DNA of 64,000 nt from Thalassobius sp965218685 (lineage in GTDB: Bacteria; Pseudomonadota; Alphaproteobacteria; Rhodobacterales; Rhodobacteraceae): the NCBI RefSeq assembly GCF_965218685.1, contig NZ_OZ244657.1, forward strand, positions 1,550,001 through 1,614,000, given 5' to 3'. Both the position numbers and the translations under genes were made by a program. The notes under the pieces are model-generated. The model did no database searches, had not been told where the DNA came from, and saw only the letters and a program-made list of their open reading frames with translations. Positions 17,338-26,092 of the stretch are shown here, piece after piece. Each line of letters starts with the position of its first letter. Position 1 is the first letter of the stretch.

Positions 17338-18894
17338 ATGGCTGATACTGCACATGTCGCGGCCCACGGGTTGGAAGTAACCCAGGCGGCAGACGTCACC
17401 CAAGAAAACATCAATCTGACCGCCGACGCCGTTGTCGTCGGATCGGGCGCTGGCGGCGCGATTGCCGCCTATGAACTGGCCAAAACCGGCAAGAAAGTCA
17501 TTGTGCTGGAGGCGGGGCGCTATGTCTCGGCTGAACAGATGACCGAGATGAGCGCCGTGTCCCTGGGCACCATGTATGCCGATCACGGTGGGCAGGCGAA
17601 CTCGCAAGGGGATATCACCATCCTGCAAGGCGCCTGCGTCGGTGGATCGACCGTGGTAAACGCCGCGCTGTGTTTCCGCACGCCGGACTATTATCTAAAG
17701 CTCTGGGCCAAGGAATACGGGCTGACGAACCTGACGACCGAGGTGCTGACGCCCTATTTCGAAAAGATCGAAGACAACATCTGGATCCGCCCCAATGCCG
17801 AGCACGAGACCAGCGCAGGCGCCGAGTTGATCGGCGAAGGTCTGGACAAGCTGGGCCTGGCGCGCGGCGTGGCCAAACGAAATGTGAAAGACTGCGCCCT
17901 GACCGGGTTCTGCTTTGCGGGCTGCAAGGCCGAGCGGAAGCAATCCATGCTGGTTACCTATCTGCCTTGGGCGGTGGCGCATGGCGCCTCGATCTGGGCG
18001 GACACGCGGGTGGAACAGGTGCTGGCCAAGGACGGGGTCGCCACAGGTGTGACGGCGCAGGTTGTGGACCCAAATACTGGCCAGAAGAAGGCTGATTTGA
18101 GGGTGGACGCACCCATTGTCGTGCTGGCCGCAGGCCCGATCCAAACGCCGATCCTGCTGATGAAAAGCGGGCTGGCCAATTCCTCGGGTCAGGTGGGGCA
18201 GAACTTTGCCTGTCACCCGTCAATCTCGTTGACGGCACTGTTCAGCCAAGAGGTCGACGATTTCCACGGCGCAACGCATTCGCTGTATATGGACGAGCAC
18301 ACCTTGCCGGACAAAGGGGGCTACATCCTTCTGAACGCTTTGGAGCAGCCGGTATTTGCAGCCTCCAGCCAGAACCCGGGCACAGGCAAACCATATGTGA
18401 CCTTCATGGAGAAATACCCGAACTCGATCCGCTTGATCACCCTGATCCACGACAAGAATGTCGGCGAGGTGACGTGGAAAGACGGGGTAAAATCCATTAA
18501 CTACACGGTGGATGATCACGACTTCGAGGCAATGAAGGGCGGGTTGAAAACCAACGCGCGGACCTTGTTCGCTGCCGGGGCCGACAAGGTTCTGATCCCC
18601 ACGGCACTGTCCAAGGAAATCACCCGGATCGAGGATGTGGACGCGGTGATCGACAGCCTGAAGAACGAGAAATCGCAATACCCATATGTCTCGTTCCATC
18701 CGCAGGGAACCTGCCGGATGGGCGCTGATCCGGCCTCGACCGTGGTCAGCCCGTCGGGGGAAACCCATGATGTGAAGAACCTGTATGTGGCCGATGCCAG
18801 CCTGCTGCCGACCTCGATTGGGTATAACCCGTCCGAAACGGTATATGCGCTGTCGAACTACATCAGTGATCAAATCAACGCGGCCCATCCCTAG
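17338..18894 (+). CDS. GMC family FAD-dependent oxidoreductase
   Basis: This 518-aa flavoprotein has the FAD-binding motif VVGSGAGGAIAAYELA near residues 37-52 and the C-terminal active site with His in SFHPQGTCRMG and Asn in SIGYNPSETV. GMC enzymes oxidise alcohols, sugars or sterols. It lacks an export signal and follows its Tat partner by 12 bases, with AAGGAG as ribosome-binding site, so a co-folded periplasmic complex is likely. With the aldehyde dehydrogenase upstream, an aromatic alcohol such as a benzyl alcohol is a reasonable guess, but the substrate cannot be read from sequence. A terminator follows at 18931. Confidence 0.88.
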   Translation: MADTAHVAAHGLEVTQAADVTQENINLTADAVVVGSGAGGAIAAYELAKTGKKVIVLEAGRYVSAEQMTEMSAVSLGTMYADHGGQANSQGDITILQGACVGGSTVVNAALCFRTPDYYLKLWAKEYGLTNLTTEVLTPYFEKIEDNIWIRPNAEHETSAGAELIGEGLDKLGLARGVAKRNVKDCALTGFCFAGCKAERKQSMLVTYLPWAVAHGASIWADTRVEQVLAKDGVATGVTAQVVDPNTGQKKADLRVDAPIVVLAAGPIQTPILLMKSGLANSSGQVGQNFACHPSISLTALFSQEVDDFHGATHSLYMDEHTLPDKGGYILLNALEQPVFAASSQNPGTGKPYVTFMEKYPNSIRLITLIHDKNVGEVTWKDGVKSINYTVDDHDFEAMKGGLKTNARTLFAAGADKVLIPTALSKEITRIEDVDAVIDSLKNEKSQYPYVSFHPQGTCRMGADPASTVVSPSGETHDVKNLYVADASLLPTSIGYNPSETVYALSNYISDQINAAHP

Positions 18895-18930
18895 GGCTGC
18901 CCGCAAAACGGATGGCGCCTGTCATCCCAC

Positions 18931-18964
18931 AACGCCAGCGCGCCAACAGATGCGCTGGCGTTTT
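18931..18964 (+). terminator. Intrinsic terminator after GMC oxidoreductase gene
   Basis: AACGCCAGCGC at 18931-18941 pairs with GCGCTGGCGTT at 18952-18962 (11-bp perfect stem, 10-base loop), followed by further T residues. It lies 37 bases after the stop codon and ends the Tat-GMC transcription unit. Confidence 0.85.
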
Positions 18965-19170
18965 CCGTTTCGGGCCATTTTCGGGCTGCGGAATCAGGGT
19001 TTCGTGCGCGATCATCCCAAAGGGCAGGGCCATCCGTCCTGACCCCGCCTAACCAGACTGCGTCGCTCATTGATCGGTTAGCACAATACCACTCCCTGCC
19101 GGGGGAATTCTCGGATAGGGTTCTGCAGTATGTGTGCCGCATACCGGCCCCACCAAGAGACTGTCCTTGC

Positions 19171-20727
19171 ATGTTGCCTTACATCCTTATTCTGATTTCG
19201 GTTTTTTCCTACGCTCTGTTCCCTCTGGTCATCGCGATGCTGCCCCCCGCGCAGGTGCCAACCCCGGTATTCTTGCTAACGATCAGCGTGGTCAGTGCCT
19301 TGGTGCTGGTGGCGTCCAGCCTATTTCTGTTTGGGCGATTGGGGCGTGGTGGAGCGACCATGAAATGGACGCGTTTGCTTCGCCTGGCTACGACATCACA
19401 GGCTTTGAAGCTGGGCTTTGCCAACGCGGTGTTGAACAACCTGGGGTATGGGTTTCTGTTTCTGGCCATTCAGTCGGGGCTCGTGCTGACCGGGGCAGTT
19501 CTGTACGAGCTATGGAGCACGGTGTTCCTTGTCGCGTCGTGGAAGTTGCGCAAAGACAGGCAAGGCGCCTTTGTAGCGCGGCAGGGCCGGCCGACGACCG
19601 TTGTTTTTTTCGTTATCGGGGCAATCGGTCTTTTGATTCTGGCCTATTCCGGTGCGGTCTCTGAGGGCGCGCACACCGAAATGGGGGACACCGTAAACTG
19701 GCCGGGTCTGGTTATGGCGGTCCTGTCACCCATCGCCATGGGGTTGTCCTTTGTGTTGGGGACGGAAAATGGCCAAAGGATTGCTCGACGGTTGCAGACA
19801 GACGCAAATATCAATGAACAAGCTGCACGTATCGCGGGCGGAGCAATGTCTTCAATGCTGTTGCGCATTTTCACCATCGCGATTCAGTCGGTGTTACTGA
19901 TCGGGCTGGTGTCGACGGGTACGGTGATGCTGCCGGACGCGGCCCTGCTTCAACCGCTTTGGCCTGTCCTGCTGGCGGCGGGCGCATTGGTGGCAATTGG
20001 TGGCAGTTTTTCGACTATTGGGAACACGCTGGCCAGCAAGGCCAATCTGAACCTGCTTTACTATTTCGTCCCTTTCCTGACGCTTCTGGCGCTGTATGCC
20101 TTTGATTTTATTCCCAGTATCGGGTCGCTCGCCTTTTTTGGGTGTATTCTGGTGCTGGCCGCGAACTATGTGCTGACCGCGACCTACGAACACTCGACGG
20201 CGTTTCGGTTTGCGATCGGAGGCATCTGCGTTGCCTCTGCGGTTGTGTTGTATTCACCCGGGTTGGGCACGCCTTTGCAGGTCGAGCTGGTAGCCGTTCT
20301 GCTGGGCTTGTTCGGCATTCTGGCAGCCTTTTTGATCGACCGAATGTCACGAGACGGAGACCGTCTGTTCGGTCCGGCACAAGACCGTGAAAAAGCGATG
20401 ACGGTCAAGCAATCTCAGGCGTTTGAAAGTTATGGCCAGAACATCTTTGTCCAGTGGACACTGGCGTTTGGCGCGCTGGCGTTGCTGTTCCTGTTCCGGA
20501 CGGGCGGTGACGACATGTACGATTTCTTCGCCGTAGTGACGGCGGTGGCGGTGCTGTACATGTCACTGCTGCCGGTGGATTTGATGCAGCGTTTCTCGCC
20601 TATTTGGAAGACCGAGCAGAAAGAGCGCGACGCCCTGACCTATGAACAACTGGTGCTGTCGCTTTTGGTGTCGGTGACATTCCTGTTCGGTTTGCTGTCC
20701 TTGTTGTTGCTAGCTCTGCGCGCCTGA
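19171..20727 (+). CDS. Multi-pass membrane protein, DMT/EamA-like in its N-terminal part
   Basis: The 518-aa product has about 14 hydrophobic segments. The first ten (for example AIQSGLVLTGAVLYELWSTV and AIGGSFSTIGNTLASKANLN) are arranged like a drug/metabolite transporter; a soluble linker near residues 398-420 (RMSRDGDRLFGPAQDREKAM) is followed by about four more membrane helices. The extra C-terminal part is unlike ordinary 10-helix EamA transporters. I do not recognise the family. ATG 19171 begins directly with the first helix. The gene stands alone between a terminator and the convergent AraC gene, which it overlaps by 18 bases. Confidence 0.65.
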   Translation: MLPYILILISVFSYALFPLVIAMLPPAQVPTPVFLLTISVVSALVLVASSLFLFGRLGRGGATMKWTRLLRLATTSQALKLGFANAVLNNLGYGFLFLAIQSGLVLTGAVLYELWSTVFLVASWKLRKDRQGAFVARQGRPTTVVFFVIGAIGLLILAYSGAVSEGAHTEMGDTVNWPGLVMAVLSPIAMGLSFVLGTENGQRIARRLQTDANINEQAARIAGGAMSSMLLRIFTIAIQSVLLIGLVSTGTVMLPDAALLQPLWPVLLAAGALVAIGGSFSTIGNTLASKANLNLLYYFVPFLTLLALYAFDFIPSIGSLAFFGCILVLAANYVLTATYEHSTAFRFAIGGICVASAVVLYSPGLGTPLQVELVAVLLGLFGILAAFLIDRMSRDGDRLFGPAQDREKAMTVKQSQAFESYGQNIFVQWTLAFGALALLFLFRTGGDDMYDFFAVVTAVAVLYMSLLPVDLMQRFSPIWKTEQKERDALTYEQLVLSLLVSVTFLFGLLSLLLLALRA

Positions 20728-21627
20728 CGGACTTGCCCAACTGCGCTGTTCTTGTGTTTTGCGGAATTCGACCGGGGACAGCCCGGTGCGCCGCTTGAAA
20801 AACCGCGAGAAATAGGCCGGATCCCGGAACCCAGTTTCAAAGGCAACCATGGTGGCCGTGGCGTTTGTGTAGGTCAGCAGCCGTTGCGCCTCTAGGATCA
20901 GGCGGTCCTGGATCACCGTGCCGATCGTTTTACCGGTCATGGTGCGGCACAGCCGGTTCAGCCGTGACGTCGTCATCCCCAACTGGGTTGCATAATCCTC
21001 GATCGTCCAGTGGGATTTATAGTTCTGCTCCAGCAGGGTGCGGAATTGTTGGAACTTGCGGTGCCGCTTTTTCTGTCCCGTGCCCGAGGTTTCGGGCTGT
21101 TGGCGACGCCCGATTTCCAACAGGATAATCTGGATCATCCAGTCGAACATTGCTCCGCGTCCGGGCTGGGGCAGGTTGAACTCGCCCTCGATCTTGTCCA
21201 GCATCGAGCTGATAAGCGTCACTGTTTTGGGGCTGTCCGAAAGCGGCAGCACGACGGGTGCAATCAGCAGGGGATGGATCAGTTCGCGCACCCTGGAATC
21301 CTGTCCCGCGCTAAGCAAGCTGTCGCCCATGGTCAGCACCCAGCCTTCGGTCTGCGGGAAAAACTCAAAACCATGCACGGTGCCGCCGGGGATGCATATG
21401 ACCGCCGGGGCGACGATATTGTACAATCCCTGATCGATCATCACCTTTGCCCCACCGCCCGCAAGGAACAGAATCTGGAACATGCCATGGTGGGCGTGCG
21501 GTTTGATTTGCCAGTCATACAGGGTGGAACGCGTGGAAATCGCCTCGATATGGACGAACCTAAGGTCATCCTCGGGGGTTTCCTCGCCATATAGCCCATA
21601 GATCGAGACTTCGTCCGGTTTTCCCAT
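20710..21627 (-). CDS. AraC family regulator, PobR/HpaA type
   Basis: This 305-aa protein has the N-terminal signature SIYGLYGEE and DWQIKPHAHHGMFQILFL, the cupin region typical of regulators of 4-hydroxybenzoate (PobR) and 4-hydroxyphenylacetate (HpaA) catabolism, and a C-terminal AraC domain ending VAFETGFRDPAYFSRFFKRR. ATG 21627 gives the family-typical start; an in-frame extension to 21810 would run into the P450 gene region and is rejected. It is divergent from the P450 operon across 117 bases and probably activates it in response to a phenolic acid. Confidence 0.88.
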   Translation of the reverse strand: MGKPDEVSIYGLYGEETPEDDLRFVHIEAISTRSTLYDWQIKPHAHHGMFQILFLAGGGAKVMIDQGLYNIVAPAVICIPGGTVHGFEFFPQTEGWVLTMGDSLLSAGQDSRVRELIHPLLIAPVVLPLSDSPKTVTLISSMLDKIEGEFNLPQPGRGAMFDWMIQIILLEIGRRQQPETSGTGQKKRHRKFQQFRTLLEQNYKSHWTIEDYATQLGMTTSRLNRLCRTMTGKTIGTVIQDRLILEAQRLLTYTNATATMVAFETGFRDPAYFSRFFKRRTGLSPVEFRKTQEQRSWASPSGAQS

Positions 21628-21744
21628 TTTGGCCCTGCAACTGCTGAAATGAACGAAAAGTACCAAAGATTCGGGATGGCGTCCATTGCTGGAACCGGCG
21701 GGGTCATGGGACAACGAGGCATCAGATTTAACACCAACCACGTC

Positions 21745-22929
21745 ATGGGAGGACCCAAGAAGGTGTTTCGCTTCGATCCCTATTCCCCCGCGATGGACGC
21801 CGATCCGCATCCATTTTACAAAATCCTAAGGGATGAACATCCCTGTTTCTGGTCCGAAGAGGCCGGCATGTGGGTCTATTCCCGCCACGAGGATATCGTG
21901 ACCGCGCTGAACGACTGGCAGACCTATTCCTCGGCCAAGGGCAACCTGGTCGACGAACTGCCCAACCGCGCCGGGAACACGCTGGGGACCACCGATCCGC
22001 CGCGCCACGACCGTCTGCGCGCCCTGATCCAGAAGGCCGTGATGAAACGCGCTTTGGAGTATCTGGTCGAACCGACGCAAGCTGTGTGCCGTAAGCATCT
22101 GGACGCGCTGGCCGGTGAGAAAACCTTTGATTTCGTCAACGACTATTCGTCGAAGGTGACGGTCGATCTGCTGTTCCACCTGTTCGCCATGCCGGCCGAA
22201 GGTCAGGACGAGGTGCGCGACAACGCCGTTTTGATGGTGCAGACCGACCCCAAGACCCGCAAAAAGGGCCCCGAGCATCTGGCCGCCTACGAGTGGATGG
22301 CCAACTATGCCGAAAACCTGGTGCAAGAGCGCAAGAAAAACCCGGGCGAGGACCTGCTGTCCAATTTCATCACCTCTGAAATCGACGGTGAAAAGCTAAA
22401 GGACAAAGAGGTTCAGCTGACCGTGACCACGCTGATCATGGCTGGTATCGAAAGCCTGTCGGGCTTTATGGCGATGATGGGTCTGAACCTGGCCGATCAC
22501 GCAGATGCACGCCGGGCTGTGGCGTCGGATCTGTCGCTGATACCGGACGCGATGGAAGAATCGCTTCGCTTCAACACCTCGGCGCAACGCTTCCGCCGCT
22601 GCCTGCAAAAGGACGTGGACATTCACGGCCAGACCATGAAAGCCGGTGATTTCGTGATGCTGTGCTATGGCTCGGGCAACCGCGACGATCGCCGCTGGGG
22701 TGAAAACGCGGATGTCTATGACATCACCCGCAAACCGCGCGGCCACCTGGGCTTTGGCGGCGGTGTGCATGCCTGCCTGGGCACCGCGATTGCGCGTCTG
22801 GCTTGTAAGGTTGCCTTTGAAGAATTCCTGGGGCGCTATCCCAACTTCGAGCGGATGCAAGAGCAACTGCCCTGGGTGCCGTCCTCGAACTTCCGCAGCC
22901 CGATGCAGCTTCAGCTGTCGGTCGCGTAA
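21745..22929 (+). CDS. Cytochrome P450 (class I, aromatic acid type)
   Basis: The product, about 394 aa, is a soluble bacterial P450. The heme-cysteine loop HLGFGGGVHACLG places the ligand Cys near residue 344; the ExxR motif is EESLR. In the I helix, the acid-alcohol pair reads AGIESLS, with Ser where Thr is usual. The C-terminal stretch GSGNRDDRRW and YDITRKPRGH resembles CYP199-type benzoate O-demethylases. Ferredoxin and reductase genes follow, forming a complete electron chain. The start is uncertain: ATG 21745 or 21706, both with weak ribosome-binding sites. O-demethylation or ring hydroxylation of a benzoate is likely but unproven. Confidence 0.9.
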   Translation: MGGPKKVFRFDPYSPAMDADPHPFYKILRDEHPCFWSEEAGMWVYSRHEDIVTALNDWQTYSSAKGNLVDELPNRAGNTLGTTDPPRHDRLRALIQKAVMKRALEYLVEPTQAVCRKHLDALAGEKTFDFVNDYSSKVTVDLLFHLFAMPAEGQDEVRDNAVLMVQTDPKTRKKGPEHLAAYEWMANYAENLVQERKKNPGEDLLSNFITSEIDGEKLKDKEVQLTVTTLIMAGIESLSGFMAMMGLNLADHADARRAVASDLSLIPDAMEESLRFNTSAQRFRRCLQKDVDIHGQTMKAGDFVMLCYGSGNRDDRRWGENADVYDITRKPRGHLGFGGGVHACLGTAIARLACKVAFEEFLGRYPNFERMQEQLPWVPSSNFRSPMQLQLSVA

Positions 22930-22947
22930 CCAAAACTGCCTTGATGC

Positions 22948-22973
22948 GGCGGCGCTGTCCCCTCGGCGCCGCC
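22948..22973 (+). other. Intercistronic hairpin between P450 and ferredoxin genes
   Basis: GGCGGCGC at 22948-22955 pairs perfectly with GCGCCGCC at 22966-22973 in the 74-base gap. No T tract follows. It could adjust the relative amounts of P450 and ferredoxin by stabilising or attenuating the mRNA. Confidence 0.5.
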
Positions 22974-23003
22974 GTTCGCATATCTGAAAGAAGGAACACC
23001 AAG

Positions 23004-23327
23004 ATGCCCAAGGTAACTTATGTTGAATTTGACGGTACCCAGCGCGAAGTCGAGCTGCCCGCCGGTTGGTCCCTGATGCAAGGCGCCACGCTGAACGGTG
23101 TGGACGGAATCGAAGGCGAATGCGGTGGCTCGTGCGGCTGTGCGACCTGCCACTGCTATGTCGATGAGCCGTGGATGGACAAGCTGTCGCCCATGTCTGA
23201 AACCGAAGACGACATGCTGGATTGCACCGAATCCCCGCGCGAGGAGAACAGCCGCCTGAGCTGCCAGATTCAGGTAACGCCCGAAATGGACGGCATCGTG
23301 ATCCGTCTGCCCGAGGTGCAAAGCTGA
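23004..23327 (+). CDS. Adrenodoxin/putidaredoxin-type 2Fe-2S ferredoxin
   Basis: The 107-aa protein shuttles electrons from the FAD reductase encoded next to the P450 encoded upstream. Cluster ligands fit the pattern C-x5-C-x2-C...C with Cys40, Cys46, Cys49 and Cys87 (ECGGSCGCATCHC and RLSCQI). Extra cysteines at 44, 51 and 74 are also present. The ATG has AGAAGGAA upstream. Its stop overlaps the reductase start by one base (TGATG), so the two are co-translated. Confidence 0.95.
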   Translation: MPKVTYVEFDGTQREVELPAGWSLMQGATLNGVDGIEGECGGSCGCATCHCYVDEPWMDKLSPMSETEDDMLDCTESPREENSRLSCQIQVTPEMDGIVIRLPEVQS

Positions 23328-24538
23328 TGTCCGGTGTGGTTGTCATCGGTGCGGGTCAGGCTGGCTATCAGACCGCCGAATCCCTGCGCAAAGAAGGCTT
23401 TGACGGCGCGATTACCATCATCGGCGAAGAGCCCTATGCCCCTTACCAACGCCCGCCGCTGTCCAAGGCCTATTTGCTGGGCGAAACGGACAAGGATCGC
23501 CTGAGATTTCGGACCGACGAATACTATGCCGATCAAAACATTGATCTGCGTGTGAATGTCGCGGTGACGGGTCTGGATGTTGCGGCGCGTCAGGTGACTT
23601 TGTCGGATGGGACATCGCTGGCATATGATGATCTGGTCATCGCCACAGGTGCCCGTGTGCGTGAAATTCCTGTGCCCGGCGCGGACCTAGAGGGGATCTT
23701 TTACCTGAAGACCCTGGCTGACGTGGACGGGATCGAGGCGCGACTGGCCGATGTGGACAGCGTGGCCGTGATTGGTGCGGGCTTTATCGGGTTGGAATTC
23801 GCCGCCGTCGCCCGCAAACTGGGCAAAGAGGTCACCGTGCTTGAAGCCGCGCCGCGCGTGATGAGCCGTGTCGTGACTGAAGAGCTGTCAGACTATTTTA
23901 CCGGCGTGCATCAGGACCACGGGGTGAACGTGGTCTGCAATGCTTTCGTGTCCGGGTTCGAAGGCGAGGACGCGGTCAACGCCGTGACCTGCAAAGATGG
24001 CAGCAGCTATCCTGCGCAACTGGTTGTGGTCGGTATCGGCGTCATACCGAACTCCGAACTGGCCGAAGCTGCGGGCATCACCTGTGACAACGGTATTGTC
24101 GTGGATGAAAACGGACGCACGTCCGACCCGCATGTCTTTGCGGCGGGCGATGTGGCGGCCTATGCAAACCCCTTTTCTGGCAAGCTGATGCGGTTGGAAT
24201 CGGTGCAAAACGCCGCTGACCAAGGCCGGATTGTTGCCGCAGCGATTGCAGGAAATCCCAAGCCTTATAACACGGTTCCGTGGTTCTGGTCGGACCAATA
24301 TGATCTGAAACTTCAGATGGTTGGCTTGCAGGATGGCTGTGACCAAACCGTCCTGCGCGGAGACGAAAAGGCCAAGAAGTTCTCGCTTTTGCATTTCCGG
24401 GATGGGCAGTTGCGGGCCATCGACAGCGTCAACGCTGCCGCCGATCATATGATGGGACGCAAGCTGCTGGCGGCGGGGATTAGCCCCACGCCTGAACAGG
24501 CCGCAGATATCGGATTCAAGCTCAAATCACTGCTCTGA
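23327..24538 (+). CDS. NAD(P)H-dependent ferredoxin reductase (FAD)
   Basis: This 403-aa enzyme belongs to the putidaredoxin reductase/rhodocoxin reductase family. The N-terminal FAD motif is VVIGAGQAGYQTAESL, PYQRPPLSKAYL follows, the NAD motif is VAVIGAGFIGLEFAAVAR, and the second FAD segment is VFAAGDVAA. It passes electrons from NAD(P)H to the adjacent ferredoxin and so to the P450. The gene starts on the ferredoxin stop codon. Its 3' end overlaps the convergent cbiX-like gene by 12 bases. Confidence 0.93.
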   Translation: MSGVVVIGAGQAGYQTAESLRKEGFDGAITIIGEEPYAPYQRPPLSKAYLLGETDKDRLRFRTDEYYADQNIDLRVNVAVTGLDVAARQVTLSDGTSLAYDDLVIATGARVREIPVPGADLEGIFYLKTLADVDGIEARLADVDSVAVIGAGFIGLEFAAVARKLGKEVTVLEAAPRVMSRVVTEELSDYFTGVHQDHGVNVVCNAFVSGFEGEDAVNAVTCKDGSSYPAQLVVVGIGVIPNSELAEAAGITCDNGIVVDENGRTSDPHVFAAGDVAAYANPFSGKLMRLESVQNAADQGRIVAAAIAGNPKPYNTVPWFWSDQYDLKLQMVGLQDGCDQTVLRGDEKAKKFSLLHFRDGQLRAIDSVNAAADHMMGRKLLAAGISPTPEQAADIGFKLKSLL

Positions 24539-25228
24539 GGCTCGCATCAGGCTGTCGGCGATCAGGTTCGGGGTGCTGGCCCAGTCGATCATCGCCGGCA
24601 GCTGCGCGCCAGTGAATTCGGCTGCGCCAAGAGCCTGGGGCATGTCTTCAAGCATATGTCCTGCGTTCAGGGCAAAAAAGGGCAGGCAGATCGCCTGACC
24701 CATCCCTGCGGCCATGGTTTCGACATGGGGCGGCTCTTCGATCAATCCCACGCGGGTGCGCTGAAACCCCATTCGTGAGTGCAGCGTTGCTGCCATAGCA
24801 TAAGTGCTGTTGGCGCTGGTGCGCGACACCGCGCTGCCGTGAGCCGCCACCAGAAGACCCGTGTCTTTGGCCTGCCAGCCGCGGTCTTTCAGCACGGTCT
24901 GCAGTTCCTTTATCGCGCAATCGGCCAGGCCTGGCTCGACCCCAAAGGGGCGCAACTGGCGCAGACCCAGATCCTTGGATTTCGGGGCCAGGACGCGGCC
25001 GGTGAAATAGCCTTGCGCCATGAAATAGGGGTAGATCAGCGGGGCATTCAGCGATTTCACGGCAGCATCGAACGCCCCTTCGGCGGCCAGCGTGGCGCCC
25101 ATGATCTCCCAGCCGGGCAAGGCGGCGTTCACCTTGACGGCCAAGGCCTGCAGGTCACGCTCTTGTGGGGCCGGATCCGAAGGGCTGCCATGAGCCACGA
25201 TCACGGCTGCGCGGGAGGTGAGGGTCAT
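24527..25228 (-). CDS. CbiX/SirB-type sirohydrochlorin chelatase-like protein
   Basis: The product (233 aa from ATG 25228) contains two HGS motifs, VIVAHGSPSD near the N-terminus and LLVAAHGSAVSR near residue 125, which matches the duplicated chelatase fold of two-domain CbiX/SirB proteins. Such enzymes insert cobalt or iron into sirohydrochlorin for cobalamin or siroheme. Three consecutive ATG codons occur; the third (25228) has the best spacing from GGAAAG. No cobalamin or siroheme gene lies nearby; the neighbour is the zinc uptake locus, so a role in metal handling beyond tetrapyrroles is possible. Confidence 0.8.
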   Translation of the reverse strand: MTLTSRAAVIVAHGSPSDPAPQERDLQALAVKVNAALPGWEIMGATLAAEGAFDAAVKSLNAPLIYPYFMAQGYFTGRVLAPKSKDLGLRQLRPFGVEPGLADCAIKELQTVLKDRGWQAKDTGLLVAAHGSAVSRTSANSTYAMAATLHSRMGFQRTRVGLIEEPPHVETMAAGMGQAICLPFFALNAGHMLEDMPQALGAAEFTGAQLPAMIDWASTPNLIADSLMRASEQ

Positions 25229-25285
25229 CATCATCTTTCCGTCTGCTCAGCGCCCAAGATAGAGCGCTGCGCACAGGGGGCAAGC

Positions 25286-26092
25286 CTAGCCCATGCGCCG
25301 AGCGGCGGCATTTCCCAGCGCTGACAGTGTGAACAATGCGGCGGCTAGGCTTACGATCGTGGGGCCGGTCGGCGTGTCAAAGGCAAAGGATAACTGCAAA
25401 CCACCCAAGGCAGACAGTCCCGCCAGCAGCGCAGCAATACCGGCCATACGTTCGGGCGTGGCGGCAAAGGGGCGGGCGGTGGCGGCCGGGATGATCAGCA
25501 GCGCGGCGATCAGCAACACGCCGACGACCTTGATCGCAACGGCCACGACCAAGGCCAGTGCCAGTGTCAGGATCATCTGTTCGCGCCGGGGATTTACGCC
25601 CGCCGCATAGGCCAGATCCTGGTTCAGCGAGGCCAGCAGCAGCGCCGACCAGCGCCACCACAACAGCGCCAGAACAAGGGCAGTACCGCCCCAAATAATG
25701 GCCAGATCCGTTTGGCTGACCGCCAGAATGTCTCCGAACAGATAGGACATCAGGTCGATCCGCATGCCATCAAGCAACGAAACTGCGACAAGACCCACCG
25801 CCAGCGCACTGTGGGCCAGAACGCCCAGCAGCGTGTCCATGGCAAAGCCCCGGCCGCTGAGGGCTGAAACCGTTGTGGCCATAAGCAGCGCCGCGATCAG
25901 CGCGCCCGCGAAGATCGAAGTGGAAAACGCCAGTGAAAGCGCAACGCCCAGGATGGCCGCATGGGCCGTGGCGTCTCCGAAATAGGCCATCCGGCGCCAG
26001 ACGACGAAGCAACCAAGCGGTGCGGCGGCCAGAGCGACACCCAAACCAGCCAGGGCGGCCCGGACCAGAAAATCGTCCAGAAGGTGGATCAT
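25286..26092 (-). CDS. znuB: Zinc ABC transporter permease ZnuB
   Basis: This 268-aa inner membrane protein has about eight helices and the ABC-3 family pattern (RRMAYFGDATAHAAILGVAL, then KVVGVLLIAALLIIPAATAR). With ZnuC and ZnuA it imports zinc from the periplasm. Its ATG overlaps the znuC stop by 4 bases. It is the last gene of the zur-znuC-znuB operon. Confidence 0.92.
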   Translation of the reverse strand: MIHLLDDFLVRAALAGLGVALAAAPLGCFVVWRRMAYFGDATAHAAILGVALSLAFSTSIFAGALIAALLMATTVSALSGRGFAMDTLLGVLAHSALAVGLVAVSLLDGMRIDLMSYLFGDILAVSQTDLAIIWGGTALVLALLWWRWSALLLASLNQDLAYAAGVNPRREQMILTLALALVVAVAIKVVGVLLIAALLIIPAATARPFAATPERMAGIAALLAGLSALGGLQLSFAFDTPTGPTIVSLAAALFTLSALGNAAARRMG

